Positions 32,204 to 43,429 are shown, numbered from the stretch's first letter. The stretch: 64,000 nt of DNA from an uncultured beta proteobacterium (GCA_903894475.1 CAITQH010000114.1:1-64000); one strand, 5' to 3'. The notes: generated by a model not told the origin, from the sequence alone. Made by a program: numbers and translations.

Positions 32204-32569
32204 ATGACACAGCGCATTGCCTTGTGCGAATCGAGCGATTTGATCAATAGCGACCAGGCGGTGCCGTTTGAAGTCAGCTACGACCGGAGGAACTGCGCTG
32301 CCTTTGCCATTCGATTTCAGGATCATGTGTACGCCTATCTGAATCGGTGTGCGCACATACCCATGGAGATGGACTACCAGCCCAATCGCTTTTTTGACAG
32401 CACTGGACGACTATTGATGTGTGCCACCCATGGTGCCACTTATCAGCCGCAGACGGGAGCCTGTCGGGGTGGTCCATGCCGGGGCGGACTGATAAAAATT
32501 GACACTTCGGAGAGCGAAGGCATCGTCTACTGGCATACTGCCCCCAACTTGAACCTTCCGGTATCCTGA
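32204..32569 (+). CDS. Rieske [2Fe-2S] domain protein
   Basis: NRCAHIPMEMDYQPNRFFDSTGRLLMCATHGATYQPQTGACRGGPC. Confidence 0.88.
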   Translation: MTQRIALCESSDLINSDQAVPFEVSYDRRNCAAFAIRFQDHVYAYLNRCAHIPMEMDYQPNRFFDSTGRLLMCATHGATYQPQTGACRGGPCRGGLIKIDTSESEGIVYWHTAPNLNLPVS

Positions 32570-32570
32570 A

Positions 32571-33623
32571 ATGACTCCATCCGAACTTCCAGAGCCACTC
32601 AATGCCCCCGGGCAGGCCGACTTCTTGCCAAGTCAGGAACCGGCACCTTCCAACAGTGAAACGAGCAAGACTGAAAGTGGAGCAGAGTCCGCCGCTGGTC
32701 AGAACTGGGAGCGGGCAATCCTGGAGAAACTGGCTTTTGCGGCGCTGACGGAACAACGTCTGGCGCGTCGCTGGCGCAACTTTGTCCGTCTGGCGTGGTT
32801 GGCGTTCTTTATCCTCATTGCCTGGGTCGTCATAGCTCGCAGCGGACCGACCAAAGACAGTGCAACGCCGCACACCGCCCTGGTCGAAATCAAGGGAGAA
32901 ATCGCCTCCGGGGCCGAGGCCAGTGCCGAACTGATTGTGGCTGCCTTGCGTGGAGCGTTTGAAGACGAAGGCGCTCAGGCCGTTGTCCTGTTGATCAATT
33001 CCCCTGGTGGCAGCCCGGTACAGGCCGGCATCATCAATGACGAGATCAAGCGACTCAAGCTCAAGCACAAGAAGCCAATCTACGCCGTCGTCGAAGAGTC
33101 CTGCGCTTCCGCTGCCTATTACATTGCCGTAGCAGCCGACAAAATCTTTGTTGACAAGGCCAGCATCGTGGGCAGCATCGGGGTCTTGATGGATGGCTTT
33201 GGCTTCACCGGATTGATGGATAAGTTGGGGGTCGAACGTCGACTCATGACTGCTGGTGAAAACAAGGGGTTTCTGGACCCATTCAGTCCGCAAACCGAAA
33301 GACAGCGTGCCTTTGCACAGACCATGCTGGACCAGATTCACAAGCAGTTCATCGACGTCGTCAAGGCCGGCCGCGGTAATCGTCTGAAGGAAACACCAGA
33401 AACCTTTAGTGGCCTGTTCTGGAGTGGTCAACAAGCGATCGAACTGGGACTGGCCGATCAACTGGGCAATCTTGATTTCGTGGCACGCGAAATCGTCAAG
33501 GCTGAAGAAATTGTTGATTACACACGGCGCGAAAATGTGGCCGAGCGACTGGTCAAGCGGTTTGGAGCGGCCATGGGTGCGGGTGCTGTTCACGCCCTTC
33601 AATCGATTCCGGCACTGCGCTGA
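32571..33623 (+). CDS. S49 family peptidase (SppA-like)
   Basis: LLINSPGGSPVQAGIINDEIKRL...ASAAYYIAVAADKIFVDKASIVGSIGV. Confidence 0.92.
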   Translation: MTPSELPEPLNAPGQADFLPSQEPAPSNSETSKTESGAESAAGQNWERAILEKLAFAALTEQRLARRWRNFVRLAWLAFFILIAWVVIARSGPTKDSATPHTALVEIKGEIASGAEASAELIVAALRGAFEDEGAQAVVLLINSPGGSPVQAGIINDEIKRLKLKHKKPIYAVVEESCASAAYYIAVAADKIFVDKASIVGSIGVLMDGFGFTGLMDKLGVERRLMTAGENKGFLDPFSPQTERQRAFAQTMLDQIHKQFIDVVKAGRGNRLKETPETFSGLFWSGQQAIELGLADQLGNLDFVAREIVKAEEIVDYTRRENVAERLVKRFGAAMGAGAVHALQSIPALR

Positions 33624-33643
33624 CTTGCTGCCTGCTAGAGTAC

Positions 33644-34438
33644 TCAGCGACCCAGCGCGAAGACAGCCGGCGTTGAGTTGTCAAGCGGCGATGGCTTTTT
33701 TCGCCAGTTCTTGATGCTTTCGCTGCGGCAGACGCCGCACCCCAGCGTCAATCCACTGGACACGGCCAAGCGCGTATTGTGCTGCAGTGTTTGTAGCAAA
33801 GACTGCAGCATCGCGGCGTTGCGATAGGGGGTTTCGATGAACAACTGGGTCTGTCCGGTCTTTAATGCCAGGGATTCGAGTTCCCGGATACGCTGACAGC
33901 GTTCAACTGGATCTTGCGGCAGATATCCTGCAAAGGCGAAATTCTGGCCGTTCAGGCCACTGGCCGCCAGTGCCAGCAAGAGCGAAACCGGCCCGGTCAA
34001 TGGGATCACCTCTAAACCCAGTTCATGGGCAGCGCGCACCACCGAGGCGCCAGGGTCCGCTACGGCTGGCATGCCTGCTTCGCTGGCCAGTCCCATGTCG
34101 TGACCCTTCATCGCTGGAGCCAGCCAAGGGCGAGCGTCAAAATTCCCTGTGTGATCACCCTTCTTGTGTACCTCCCGCGGCAGTTCCTCAATGCGCAGTG
34201 CTTGCACGGATTGGCTCAGGGGCGTGACAGCGTTGACGCGCTTGAGGTAGGCGCGCGTCGATTTGGCGTTTTCGGATATCCAGAACTGCAGTTGAGCGGC
34301 CACTTTCAGCGTTCCCAAGGGCATGGTGTCTTGCAGGTCGGCATGGGTCTCGCAGCCAAAATCAAGGGGGCTTGGAACGAGGTAAAGTTTTCCAAAAGGT
34401 GTAGGCTCCAATGCGCCAGGGTGTGTGTCTGCAGCCAT
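33644..34438 (-). CDS. SAM-dependent methyltransferase, tetrapyrrole methylase superfamily (RsmI-like)
   Basis: KLYLVPSPLDFG...GMPAVADPGASVVRAAHELGLEVIPLTGPVSLLLALAASGL; ATG at 34438. Confidence 0.87.
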   Translation of the reverse strand: MAADTHPGALEPTPFGKLYLVPSPLDFGCETHADLQDTMPLGTLKVAAQLQFWISENAKSTRAYLKRVNAVTPLSQSVQALRIEELPREVHKKGDHTGNFDARPWLAPAMKGHDMGLASEAGMPAVADPGASVVRAAHELGLEVIPLTGPVSLLLALAASGLNGQNFAFAGYLPQDPVERCQRIRELESLALKTGQTQLFIETPYRNAAMLQSLLQTLQHNTRLAVSSGLTLGCGVCRSESIKNWRKKPSPLDNSTPAVFALGR

Positions 34439-34440
34439 GG

Positions 34441-35034
34441 TCACAAAATCTTGATGCCGGCTGCACGAAGCATCTGGCAGGTGCGGATCAAGGGCAGTCC
34501 CACCAGAGCGCTGGGATCGTCGTTTTCGATCGATTCCAGCAAGGCGATTCCCAGTCCTTCGCTCTTGGCGCTGCCAGCGCAATCGTAGGGTGTCTCGGCG
34601 CGCAGGTAGGCTTCGATTTCGGCATCCTCCAGTTCGCGGAACCTTACCCGCACCTGAGCCAGATCCAACTGAGCAAAACCACTGTCCTGGCACACCACCG
34701 CCACCGCAGTTTGGAAAATCACGGTTTTGCCACGCATTTGCTGCAGTTGGGCCATAGCGCGCGCGTGACTGCCGGGTTTGCCCAGTGCCAGCCCATCCAG
34801 ATCGGCCACCTGGTCCGAACCAATGACGACACAGGCCGGAAACTGGGCGGCCACGGCGCGGGCCTTGCTCATCGCAAGCCGGCAGGCCAGTTGCTTTGGT
34901 GTCTCAGCCGCCTGCGGCGTTTCGTCTACGTCGGGCGTCGCGACCTGAAATTCGACGCGCAGTCGGGCCAGCAGTTCGCGGCGGTAGGGTGAACTGGAGC
35001 CCAGCACAAGTTTTCTAGCAAGAAATTCTGTCAT
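34441..35034 (-). CDS. Maf family nucleotide pyrophosphatase
   Basis: LVLGSSSPYRRELLARL...VIGSDQVADLDG. Confidence 0.93.
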   Translation of the reverse strand: MTEFLARKLVLGSSSPYRRELLARLRVEFQVATPDVDETPQAAETPKQLACRLAMSKARAVAAQFPACVVIGSDQVADLDGLALGKPGSHARAMAQLQQMRGKTVIFQTAVAVVCQDSGFAQLDLAQVRVRFRELEDAEIEAYLRAETPYDCAGSAKSEGLGIALLESIENDDPSALVGLPLIRTCQMLRAAGIKIL

Positions 35035-35059
35035 GGTGCGATTCTCTTACACTGCTGCG

Positions 35060-35608
35060 ATGAAACAGGATTTATTGAACAAGCATATGGATGTCAGGGC
35101 ATTTGCACAGTCGTCGGGTAGCGTTGCCGAAGAGAATCTGCTTGCAAGGTATGGACGCCTGATGCAGGAGACGCAGGGGTTGGGGGCGGGAAATACCCTG
35201 AAATGGTCGGCGCGGGGTGAGTTGCGACTCGATTCTGCCGGTGCCGAGCAAATTTGGTTGCATTTGAAGATTGATGCCCGGGCGCCATTGACCTGTCAGC
35301 GATGTCTGTTGCCGGCCGATATGGCGATTGCCATTGATCAGTCCTATCGTTTTGTGGATAGTGAGGAGTTGGCCGAAGTACAAGATGCACAGGCCGAGGA
35401 AGATGTGCTCGCATTGAGTCCCGACTTCAGTTTGGCTGACCTGATCGAAGACGAAGTACTGATGGCTTTTCCGTTGATACCACTGCACGATCCATGCCCG
35501 GTTCCTGTCAAATTGGAGGCTGTGGATCCAGGATTTGATGCGGCATTCAAGGAAAAGCGGCAGCCGTTTGCAGTTTTGGCCAAGCTAAAAACAGAGAAAC
35601 CGGACTGA
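35060..35608 (+). CDS. DUF177/YceD family protein
   Basis: PLTCQRCLLP motif; immediately upstream of rpmF. Confidence 0.87.
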   Translation: MKQDLLNKHMDVRAFAQSSGSVAEENLLARYGRLMQETQGLGAGNTLKWSARGELRLDSAGAEQIWLHLKIDARAPLTCQRCLLPADMAIAIDQSYRFVDSEELAEVQDAQAEEDVLALSPDFSLADLIEDEVLMAFPLIPLHDPCPVPVKLEAVDPGFDAAFKEKRQPFAVLAKLKTEKPD

Positions 35609-35717
35609 ACTGGAGACTTGCCCTATAATGGCAGGCTTCACGCGTGCCTGAGGCGTCGCATTTTTCACCAACCCAAGGTGCTGCAGTGGCTGCAGCACGC
35701 ACGACAAGGAGCGGATC

Positions 35718-35900
35718 ATGGCCGTCCAGCAGAATAAGAAATCACCTTCCAAGCGCGGTATGCATCGCTCGCACAATGCATTGGTCGTCCCAGGTATCGC
35801 GGTTGAGGCCACCACCGGGGAAACCCACCTTCGCCATCACATCAGCCCCACTGGCTTTTATCGGGGTCGCAAGGTCGTCAAGACCAAGTCCGAAGCCTGA
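35718..35900 (+). CDS. rpmF: 50S ribosomal protein L32
   Basis: [54 protein letters not shown]. Confidence 0.97.
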   Translation: MAVQQNKKSPSKRGMHRSHNALVVPGIAVEATTGETHLRHHISPTGFYRGRKVVKTKSEA

Positions 35901-35913
35901 TTTTTCATAAAGC

Positions 35914-35960
35914 GAAGGCCCGAGGCTACTGTGTCTGTAGCGTCGGGCTTTGTCTTTTAT
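35914..35960 (+). terminator. Terminator or attenuator hairpin between rpmF and plsX
   Basis: AAGGCCCGAGGCTAC-tgtgtct-GTAGCGTCGGGCTT followed by a T-rich run. Confidence 0.75.
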
Positions 35961-36006
35961 ACCGCCCGCTAACCCAGTGCGCCCTGTCCGGTCGAACTGA
36001 TTGCCC

Positions 36007-37053
36007 ATGATCACTATTGCTGTCGACTGCATGGGGGGTGATCACGGTCTTGTCGTGACGCTTCCCGCCTGCCGCAATTTTCTGGAAACACACACAGATG
36101 CGAGCTTGATCCTGGTGAGGCTGCCTGACGGTCCCGGCACGTTTTCCCATGCGCGGGGGACTACTGTGACCGCGACCGAGGTGGTTGGCATGGATGATTC
36201 GCTGGAAGTAGCACTGCGGCGGAAAAAAGACTCGTCCATGCGTGTTGCCATCCAGCAAGTCAAGGAGGGCAGGGCACAGGCGGCGGTTTCGGCTGGTAAT
36301 ACTGCGGCCTTGATGGCCATCTCGCGGTACCTGCTCAAGACACTTGACGGTATCGACCGGCCAGCCATCGCCGGGCAGATCCCCAATGCCAAGGGTCAAG
36401 CCACGACGGTACTGGACATGGGCGCCAACGTTGACTGCTCTGCTGAGCACTTGTTGCAGTTTGCGATCATGGGATCGGCCCTGGTTTCGGTGTTGAACGG
36501 TGTTGAGAATCCGACGGTAGGCTTGCTCAATATCGGTGAAGAATCGATCAAGGGAAATGAAGTCATCAAGAAGGCTGGGGAATTGTTGCGGGCCGCATCC
36601 AAAGCCGGGGATTTCAACTTCTATGGCAATGTCGAGGGAAATGACATTTTCAAAGGCACTTCAGACATTGTTGTCTGCGACGGCTTTGTCGGCAATGTGG
36701 CCCTGAAAGCCAGCGAGGGTCTGGCAACCATGATTGTCGACTTCCTGAAAATAGAGTTTTCTCGTAATATCTTTACGAAACTTGCGGCCGTTGCTGCATA
36801 CCCTGTCATATCTGCACTCAAGAAGCGGATGGATCACCGGCGCTACAACGGTGGTGCACTGTTGGGTTTGCGTGGTCTCGTGTTCAAGAGCCACGGTTCG
36901 GCCGATGAGATGGCGTTTGAGTACGCGCTGACAAGGGCTTACGACGCTGCCCGGCATCAATTGCTGGATCGTGTTCAGGCTCGAATTGCCCACGTGGCGC
37001 CGCTCATGTGCGCGGTTGCGCCAACAATTCAATCTTCTGCGCCCCTTGCCTGA
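36007..37053 (+). CDS. plsX: Phosphate acyltransferase PlsX
   Basis: [14 protein letters not shown]...[11 protein letters not shown]. Confidence 0.95.
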   Translation: MITIAVDCMGGDHGLVVTLPACRNFLETHTDASLILVRLPDGPGTFSHARGTTVTATEVVGMDDSLEVALRRKKDSSMRVAIQQVKEGRAQAAVSAGNTAALMAISRYLLKTLDGIDRPAIAGQIPNAKGQATTVLDMGANVDCSAEHLLQFAIMGSALVSVLNGVENPTVGLLNIGEESIKGNEVIKKAGELLRAASKAGDFNFYGNVEGNDIFKGTSDIVVCDGFVGNVALKASEGLATMIVDFLKIEFSRNIFTKLAAVAAYPVISALKKRMDHRRYNGGALLGLRGLVFKSHGSADEMAFEYALTRAYDAARHQLLDRVQARIAHVAPLMCAVAPTIQSSAPLA

Positions 37054-37056
37054 TTC

Positions 37057-38034
37057 ATGAAACCGTATTCACGCATCAGCGGTACTGGCAGCTGTCTGCC
37101 ACCGCGCCGATTGACCAATTCCGAACTGGTCGCAGACCTTGCCACGCGTGGGGTGGAAAGCTCGGACCAGTGGATTGTTGAGCGCACCGGCATACGGGCA
37201 CGTCATTTTGCTGCGCCCGATGTCTGCAGTAGCGACTTGGGTCTGGAGGCCGCGCGCCGCGCTCTGGAGGCGGCCCAGTGTCAGCCCAAAGACCTTGATT
37301 TGATCATTGTCGCCACATCGACGCCCGACATGGTATTCCCATCGACTGCCTGTATCTTGCAGAACAAATTGGGGGCCAACGGCTGTCCCGCCTTTGACGT
37401 GCAGGCGGTATGCAGTGGCTTCATTTATGCATTGACGATTGCCGACGCGATGATCAAAACCGGGGCTGCCAGCAGGGCGCTGGTGGTGGGTGCAGAGGTT
37501 TTTTCCCGCATCCTTGATTTCAAGGACCGTGCGACCTGTGTCCTGTTTGGCGACGGGGCTGGTGCGGTGGTGCTGCAAGCGTCTGAAACTCCGGGAATAT
37601 TGGCCAGTGATCTGCACGCTGATGGCAAGTACTCGGGTATCTTGTGTGTTCCAGGGCAACTGTCCGGTGGTCAGGTGCTAGGCGATCCCTTGCTCAAGAT
37701 GGATGGCAAAGCGGTGTTTAAACTGGCTGTTGCCGTGCTGGACGAGGTGGCTCGCGCCACCTTGGCGAAAGCCGGCAAAGCGACGTCGGATATTGATTGG
37801 CTGATTCCGCATCAGGCCAACATACGGATCATGCAGAGCACAGCCAGAAAACTCGCGCTGTCGATGGACCGGGTTATTGTTACGGTGGACCAGCATGGCA
37901 ACACGTCTGCTGCATCGATTCCCTTGGCGCTCGACACTGCAGTCCGTGCCGGCAAAGTCAAACCCGGTGAACTGCTTCTGCTTGAGGGAGTCGGTGGCGG
38001 CTTCACCTGGGGTGCGGTGCTGCTAAATCTGTAG
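37057..38034 (+). CDS. fabH: 3-oxoacyl-ACP synthase III
   Basis: [16 protein letters not shown]...[13 protein letters not shown]...IPHQANIRI. Confidence 0.95.
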   Translation: MKPYSRISGTGSCLPPRRLTNSELVADLATRGVESSDQWIVERTGIRARHFAAPDVCSSDLGLEAARRALEAAQCQPKDLDLIIVATSTPDMVFPSTACILQNKLGANGCPAFDVQAVCSGFIYALTIADAMIKTGAASRALVVGAEVFSRILDFKDRATCVLFGDGAGAVVLQASETPGILASDLHADGKYSGILCVPGQLSGGQVLGDPLLKMDGKAVFKLAVAVLDEVARATLAKAGKATSDIDWLIPHQANIRIMQSTARKLALSMDRVIVTVDQHGNTSAASIPLALDTAVRAGKVKPGELLLLEGVGGGFTWGAVLLNL

Positions 38035-38054
38035 TTTATGAGTGCATAACTGGC

Positions 38055-39020
38055 ATGAAACCTTTTGCTTTTGTTTTTCCTGGTCAAGGCTCTCAATCCG
38101 TAGGAATGCTGGATGCCTGGGGCGACCACCCGGTGGTGCTTGAAGTGCTTCGGGAGGCATCGGATGCGCTGCACGAAGACCTTGCCGAACTGATCCGCAG
38201 CGGACCCAAGGAAGCGCTTGCACTGACGACGAACACTCAACCTGCGATGCTGGTGGCTGCACTGGCCGCCTATCGGGTCTGGATGGCGGAGACTGGCCTG
38301 GTGCCCAATGCGGTAGCGGGGCACTCGCTGGGTGAATATTCAGCATTGGTGGCTGCCGGCGTACTGACGCTCAGCCAAGCTGCACCGCTGGTTCGTTTGC
38401 GTGCCCAGGCGATGCAGGAAGCGGTTCCCGTCGGTGTGGGCGCGATGGCCGCCATTTTGGGTATGGATGCGGCTAGGGTCGCGGCACTGTGCACTGACGT
38501 GACGCGTGGTTTCGGGGACGATTCGCGTGAAGTGGTAGAGGCAGTTAATTTCAATGATCCAATGCAAACCGTGATTGCAGGCAGCAAGATGGCGGTCGAA
38601 AAGGCTTGCCTCGAATTGAAAGCCGCAGGTGCCAAGCGGGCGCTGCCGCTACCCGTGTCAGCACCCTTTCATTCCTGTTTGATGAAGCCAGCAGCCGAAA
38701 AGCTTCGTGTCAGAATTCAGGAAATCGAGTTTTTGCCGCCACAAATCGACTTGATCAACAATATTGATGTCAGTGTCGAAATTGATGCCAATCGTATCCG
38801 GGATGCCCTGTATCGTCAGGCCTTTGGACCCGTGCGCTGGGTCGAATGCATGCAGGCGCTCAAGGCACGGGGGCTGACTTGTGTGGTTGAATGCGGGCCT
38901 GGCAAGGTGCTGGCCGGATTGGTCAAGCGCATCGATCCGGAACTGAGCGGACTGGCGCTGCTGGATCCGGCCTCCCTGGCGCATGTGAGAGAAGAATTAT
39001 TGGGTCTTGAACATGAGTGA
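38055..39020 (+). CDS. fabD: Malonyl-CoA-ACP transacylase
   Basis: FVFPGQGSQSVGML...AGHSLGEYSAL. Confidence 0.96.
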   Translation: MKPFAFVFPGQGSQSVGMLDAWGDHPVVLEVLREASDALHEDLAELIRSGPKEALALTTNTQPAMLVAALAAYRVWMAETGLVPNAVAGHSLGEYSALVAAGVLTLSQAAPLVRLRAQAMQEAVPVGVGAMAAILGMDAARVAALCTDVTRGFGDDSREVVEAVNFNDPMQTVIAGSKMAVEKACLELKAAGAKRALPLPVSAPFHSCLMKPAAEKLRVRIQEIEFLPPQIDLINNIDVSVEIDANRIRDALYRQAFGPVRWVECMQALKARGLTCVVECGPGKVLAGLVKRIDPELSGLALLDPASLAHVREELLGLEHE

Positions 39021-39759
39021 TATGAAATTTGAAGGGCAGGTGGCCCTGGTCACTGGAGCGTCGCGCGGCATCGGTGCAGCCATTGCCGTGGAATTGGCAA
39101 AGCGCGGGCTTAAAGTGATTGGCACTGCAACAACCGACCTTGGGGCGGGCCACATTTCCCAGGCCCTTTCTGCCTTTGCTGGTTGCAGCGGAAGGACGCT
39201 CGACGTCAACGATGCGCAGGCCGCAGAAATCCTGATTGGATCTGTCGTCAAGGAGCACGGTGGATTGCAGGTTCTGGTCAACAACGCAGGCATCACACGA
39301 GACAACCTGGCGATGCGGATGAAAGATGAAGAGTGGGATGCAGTGCTGGACACCAACCTCAAGGCCGTATTTCGCATGAGTCGCGCTGTCATGCGGACCA
39401 TGATGAAACAGCGCTATGGTCGCATCATCAACATCACCTCCGTCGTGGGCGCCTCAGGCAACCCGGGGCAGGCCAACTACGCGGCAGCCAAGGCAGGCGT
39501 TGCCGGCATGACTCGTGCGCTGGCGCGTGAACTCGGTTCACGCAATATCACCGTTAATTGTGTGGCGCCAGGTTTTATTGAAACCGACATGACAGCAGGT
39601 TTGCCCGAAGAGCAACACAAAGCATTGCTTGGTCAGATTCCCCTGGGACATCTTGGGAAACCATCGGATGTGGCACATGCTGTTGCGTATTTGGCTTCGC
39701 CGCAGGCCGACTATGTAACGGGACAGGAATTGCATGTGAACGGCGGTATGTTGATGTAA
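39013..39759 (+). CDS. fabG: 3-oxoacyl-ACP reductase
   Basis: VALVTGASRGIGAAIAVELA...YAAAKAGVAGMTRALARE. Confidence 0.95.
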   Translation: MSDMKFEGQVALVTGASRGIGAAIAVELAKRGLKVIGTATTDLGAGHISQALSAFAGCSGRTLDVNDAQAAEILIGSVVKEHGGLQVLVNNAGITRDNLAMRMKDEEWDAVLDTNLKAVFRMSRAVMRTMMKQRYGRIINITSVVGASGNPGQANYAAAKAGVAGMTRALARELGSRNITVNCVAPGFIETDMTAGLPEEQHKALLGQIPLGHLGKPSDVAHAVAYLASPQADYVTGQELHVNGGMLM

Positions 39760-39813
39760 GCCGATTGATCCGTTCGGCAGTCGGATTAGGGAACCATCTC
39801 TAAGGCCGGCTAA

Positions 39814-40089
<276 letters not shown>

Positions 40090-40099
40090 GTAAGTTGCC

Positions 40100-41347
40100 A
40101 TGTCGCGCCGTCGCGTTGTTGTAACAGGATTGGGATGCGTCAGTCCCGTGGGTAACACGGTGGCCGACGCTTGGGCCAATGTAATTGCTGGCAAGTCCGG
40201 CATTGACCTGATTACAAAGTTCGACGCGTCGACCTTCTCCTGCAAGATCGCAGGCGAAGTGAAGAACTTCCAGTTGGATTCCTACATTGGCGCCAAAGAG
40301 GCGCGCACGATGGATGCCTTCATTCATTTTGGCGTTGCCGCGGCCGCTCAGGCGATTGTCGATGCCAATCTGCCGACGCAGGATGCTCTGACAGATGAGT
40401 TTTCAACCCGTATTGGTTGCTTGATCGGTTCGGGTATCGGTGGTTTGCCGATGATTGAAGACATGCACACCGAGTTCTTGCAACGAGGCGCACGTCGGAT
40501 TTCGCCGTTCTTTGTGCCGGCTACCATCGTCAATATGATCGCCGGGCAGGTGGCGATCCGTTTTGGCTTCAAGGGACCGAACATGGCCATTGTGTCTGCA
40601 TGCACCACCGGTTTGCACTGCATCGGTGAAGCCGGGCGCATGATTGAGTACGGTGACGCCGACGTGATGGTGGCAGGTGGTTCAGAGGCCACCGTCTCGC
40701 CCCTTGGCATCGGGGGATTTGCCGCCATGCGTGCCCTGAGTACGCGTAACGATGATCCCCAGACTGCTTCGCGCCCGTGGGACAGGGATCGTGATGGTTT
40801 TGTGTTGGGAGAAGGTGCGGGTGTCATGGTTCTGGAGGAGTACGAACACGCCAAGGCGCGAGGCGCCACAATTTACGCCGAACTGGCTGGCTTCGGCATG
40901 AGTGCGGATGCTGGTCACATGACGGCGCCGAATCTCGATGGTCCGCGGCGAGCCATGCTCGGCGCCATGCGCAATGCGGGCGTCAATGCCGACGAGGTCG
41001 ACTATCTCAATGCACACGGCACCTCGACTCCGCTGGGGGACCTGAATGAGTCCAATGCGATCAAGGCGGCGCTGGGGGATCATGCGAAGAGCATTGTCGT
41101 TAATTCAACCAAGTCGATGACAGGCCATTTGTTGGGTGGTGCTGGTGGTATCGAGTCGGTTTTTACCGTTCTGGCCTTGCACCATCAAAAGAGCCCGCCG
41201 ACCATCAATATTTTTAATCAGGATCCAGAGTGTGACCTGGACTATTGCGCAAATACTGCGCGCGACATGAAGATTGACGTTGCCCTGAAGAATAACTTCG
41301 GCTTCGGCGGAACCAACGGGTCACTCGTGTTCAAACGAGCGCCCTGA
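40100..41347 (+). CDS. fabF: 3-oxoacyl-ACP synthase II
   Basis: MSRRRVVVTGLGCVSPVGNTV...ACTTGLHCIGEA...NAHGTSTPLGD. Confidence 0.96.
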   Translation: MSRRRVVVTGLGCVSPVGNTVADAWANVIAGKSGIDLITKFDASTFSCKIAGEVKNFQLDSYIGAKEARTMDAFIHFGVAAAAQAIVDANLPTQDALTDEFSTRIGCLIGSGIGGLPMIEDMHTEFLQRGARRISPFFVPATIVNMIAGQVAIRFGFKGPNMAIVSACTTGLHCIGEAGRMIEYGDADVMVAGGSEATVSPLGIGGFAAMRALSTRNDDPQTASRPWDRDRDGFVLGEGAGVMVLEEYEHAKARGATIYAELAGFGMSADAGHMTAPNLDGPRRAMLGAMRNAGVNADEVDYLNAHGTSTPLGDLNESNAIKAALGDHAKSIVVNSTKSMTGHLLGGAGGIESVFTVLALHHQKSPPTINIFNQDPECDLDYCANTARDMKIDVALKNNFGFGGTNGSLVFKRAP

Positions 41348-41394
41348 GTCTTCTGCATCACTGATTTGACAACCAAAGCTCGACCGATCTCAGC

Positions 41395-41844
41395 ATGCAC
41401 AAGGCTCCGGCGGTTGCTTACCCGGTTGGACGGTCGGTCCTTCATGGCTGGCTGCTTGGATTGAGCAGTTTGACTGGAGCGCTGGCCGGCTGGTTCTGGC
41501 GCATTCAGGCATCACCGGATGCGTGGTTTCAGTGGCTGTATGCGGTCGTGCTTTTGCTTGCCAGTCTTGCTGCCTGTCGGATTTGGTGGCGCTCGCCAAG
41601 TGGCAATTTGCGGTGGGACGGGCAGGCCTGGAAGCTCAACGTGCTGGATAGAGGCCTTTGTGGGCTCGTGACTGTCCACCTGGATTTGCAAGGGTATTTG
41701 CTGCTTTGTCTGCGCTCAGAAGACGGTGGCCGAAGCTGGCTTTGGCTGGAGCGCCGTGCGAATGCGATCAACTGGCATGCTTTGCGCGGGGCGGTGTTTT
41801 CCGCACGCGCGGGCAGTGTGTCAGGCCTTGAACGCAGCCAATGA
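41395..41844 (+). CDS. Hypothetical membrane protein
   Basis: About two hydrophobic segments then W-rich domain (LRWDGQAWKLNVLD..., SWLWLERRANAINWHALRGAV). Confidence 0.7.
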   Translation: MHKAPAVAYPVGRSVLHGWLLGLSSLTGALAGWFWRIQASPDAWFQWLYAVVLLLASLAACRIWWRSPSGNLRWDGQAWKLNVLDRGLCGLVTVHLDLQGYLLLCLRSEDGGRSWLWLERRANAINWHALRGAVFSARAGSVSGLERSQ

Positions 41845-41887
41845 GTCCCTAGCTAATGGTTTTGTTGATTTTTTCAGAGAAAGGTTG

Positions 41888-43363
41888 ATGATGCTTCAAT
41901 TCGGTATGAAAAGACTGCAATTCTGGTCTCTGGCGGCTAGTTGCAGTATCGCGGCTGTAGCCGCTTTGGTGCCATTCAGTGCCGCGCAGGCACAGCAGCG
42001 GACGTTGCCGGACTTTACCGACTTGGTTGAGCAAGTAGGTCCGTCTGTAGTGAATATTCGGACACTTGAAAAAATTGCTCCCAGAGGTGGGCCTGACGGC
42101 ACAGGTCAGGATGAAATGCTCGAGTTCTTTCGGCGTTTTGGTCTGCCCATTCCGAACATGCCGCGCCAGTTGCCGTCACCCCATCCGAAGCGCCCTCAGC
42201 AGCCGGAAGAAGAACAGCCGCATGGCGTGGGCTCCGGCTTTGTATTGTCTGCAGATGGTCTGATCATGACCAATGCGCACGTCATCGAAGGTGCAGACGA
42301 AGTCCTTGTGACCCTGACCGACAAGCGCGAATTCAAAGCGAAGATCATCGGTTCTGACAAGCGCAGCGACATCGCACTGGTCAAGATCGAGGCCAGTGGC
42401 TTGCCAGCAGTGAAGGTTGGCGACGTGAATCGACTCAAGGTCGGTGAATGGGTCATGGCCATTGGCTCTCCGTTCGGGCTGGACAACACCGTGACGGCCG
42501 GCATTGTCAGTGCCAAGCAGCGCGACACTGGAGACTATCTGCCGTTTATCCAGACGGATGTCGCCATCAACCCAGGCAACTCGGGCGGTCCCTTGATCAA
42601 TATGCGTGGGGAAGTGGTCGGCGTCAACAGTCAGATCTATTCCCGCTCTGGCGGATCGATGGGAATCTCTTTTGCCATTCCGATGGACGAGGCTGTTCGC
42701 GTCAGTGAGCAGTTGCGCGCGACGGGTCGTGTCTCGCGCGGTCGCATCGGGGTCCAGATCGATCAGGTCACCAAGGAGGTGGCTGAGTCCATCGGACTTG
42801 GAAAGCCTCAAGGCGCCCTGGTGCGGTCAGTGGAGAGTGGCTCACCGGCCGAGAAGGCAGGCGTTGAAGCGGGTGACATCATTACCCGGTTTGATGGCAA
42901 GGTGGTTGACAAGTCCAGCGACCTGCCGCGCATGGTTGGCTCAACCAAACCCGGGAGTCGCAGTTCATTGACGGTGTTTCGTCGCGGTAGCTCCAAAGAA
43001 CTTGCTGTCACCATCGCAGAGATTGATGCCGACAAGCCAGTCAAGAAACCGGCAGAAAAGGAAGAGAAGGCGAAGGCTTCCAACGTCGGCCAGGCGCTCG
43101 GCTTGTCCGTCAGCGAGGTCACCGAAGCCAGCAAAAAGGAACTCAAGATCAAGGGTGGTGTGAAGGTCGATGCTGCTACGGAGGCGGCGGCGCGCGCTGG
43201 TTTGCGCGAGGGCGATGTCATCATTCAAATTGGCAATCTCGAGGTGACGAGTGTCAGAGAATTTGAAGCAGCCCTTTCAAAAATCGACAAGAACAAGGTT
43301 GTTAACGTGTTATTTCGCCGCGGAGAATGGGCGCAATACGCCGTCATCCGAACCGGGCACTAG
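41888..43363 (+). CDS. mucD: Do/MucD family periplasmic serine protease
   Basis: GSGFVLSADGLIMTNAHVIEGADE, TDVAINPGNSGGPLIN, two PDZ domains. Confidence 0.95.
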   Translation: MMLQFGMKRLQFWSLAASCSIAAVAALVPFSAAQAQQRTLPDFTDLVEQVGPSVVNIRTLEKIAPRGGPDGTGQDEMLEFFRRFGLPIPNMPRQLPSPHPKRPQQPEEEQPHGVGSGFVLSADGLIMTNAHVIEGADEVLVTLTDKREFKAKIIGSDKRSDIALVKIEASGLPAVKVGDVNRLKVGEWVMAIGSPFGLDNTVTAGIVSAKQRDTGDYLPFIQTDVAINPGNSGGPLINMRGEVVGVNSQIYSRSGGSMGISFAIPMDEAVRVSEQLRATGRVSRGRIGVQIDQVTKEVAESIGLGKPQGALVRSVESGSPAEKAGVEAGDIITRFDGKVVDKSSDLPRMVGSTKPGSRSSLTVFRRGSSKELAVTIAEIDADKPVKKPAEKEEKAKASNVGQALGLSVSEVTEASKKELKIKGGVKVDAATEAAARAGLREGDVIIQIGNLEVTSVREFEAALSKIDKNKVVNVLFRRGEWAQYAVIRTGH

Positions 43364-43391
43364 CTCTCCCGCGCTCCGCAGCATTTGCCTC

Positions 43392-43429
43392 AAAAAGACA
43401 GGTGAAAAAATATTTTTACCTGGCTTTTT
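43392..43429 (+). terminator. Rho-independent terminator after mucD
   Basis: aaaaagaCAGGT...ACCTGgcttttt. Confidence 0.75.

Noticed and set aside
32274-33602. 442-aa minus-strand ORF antisense to the Rieske and S49 peptidase genes
   Set aside because: Overlaps two well-supported CDS; composition typical of a shadow ORF.
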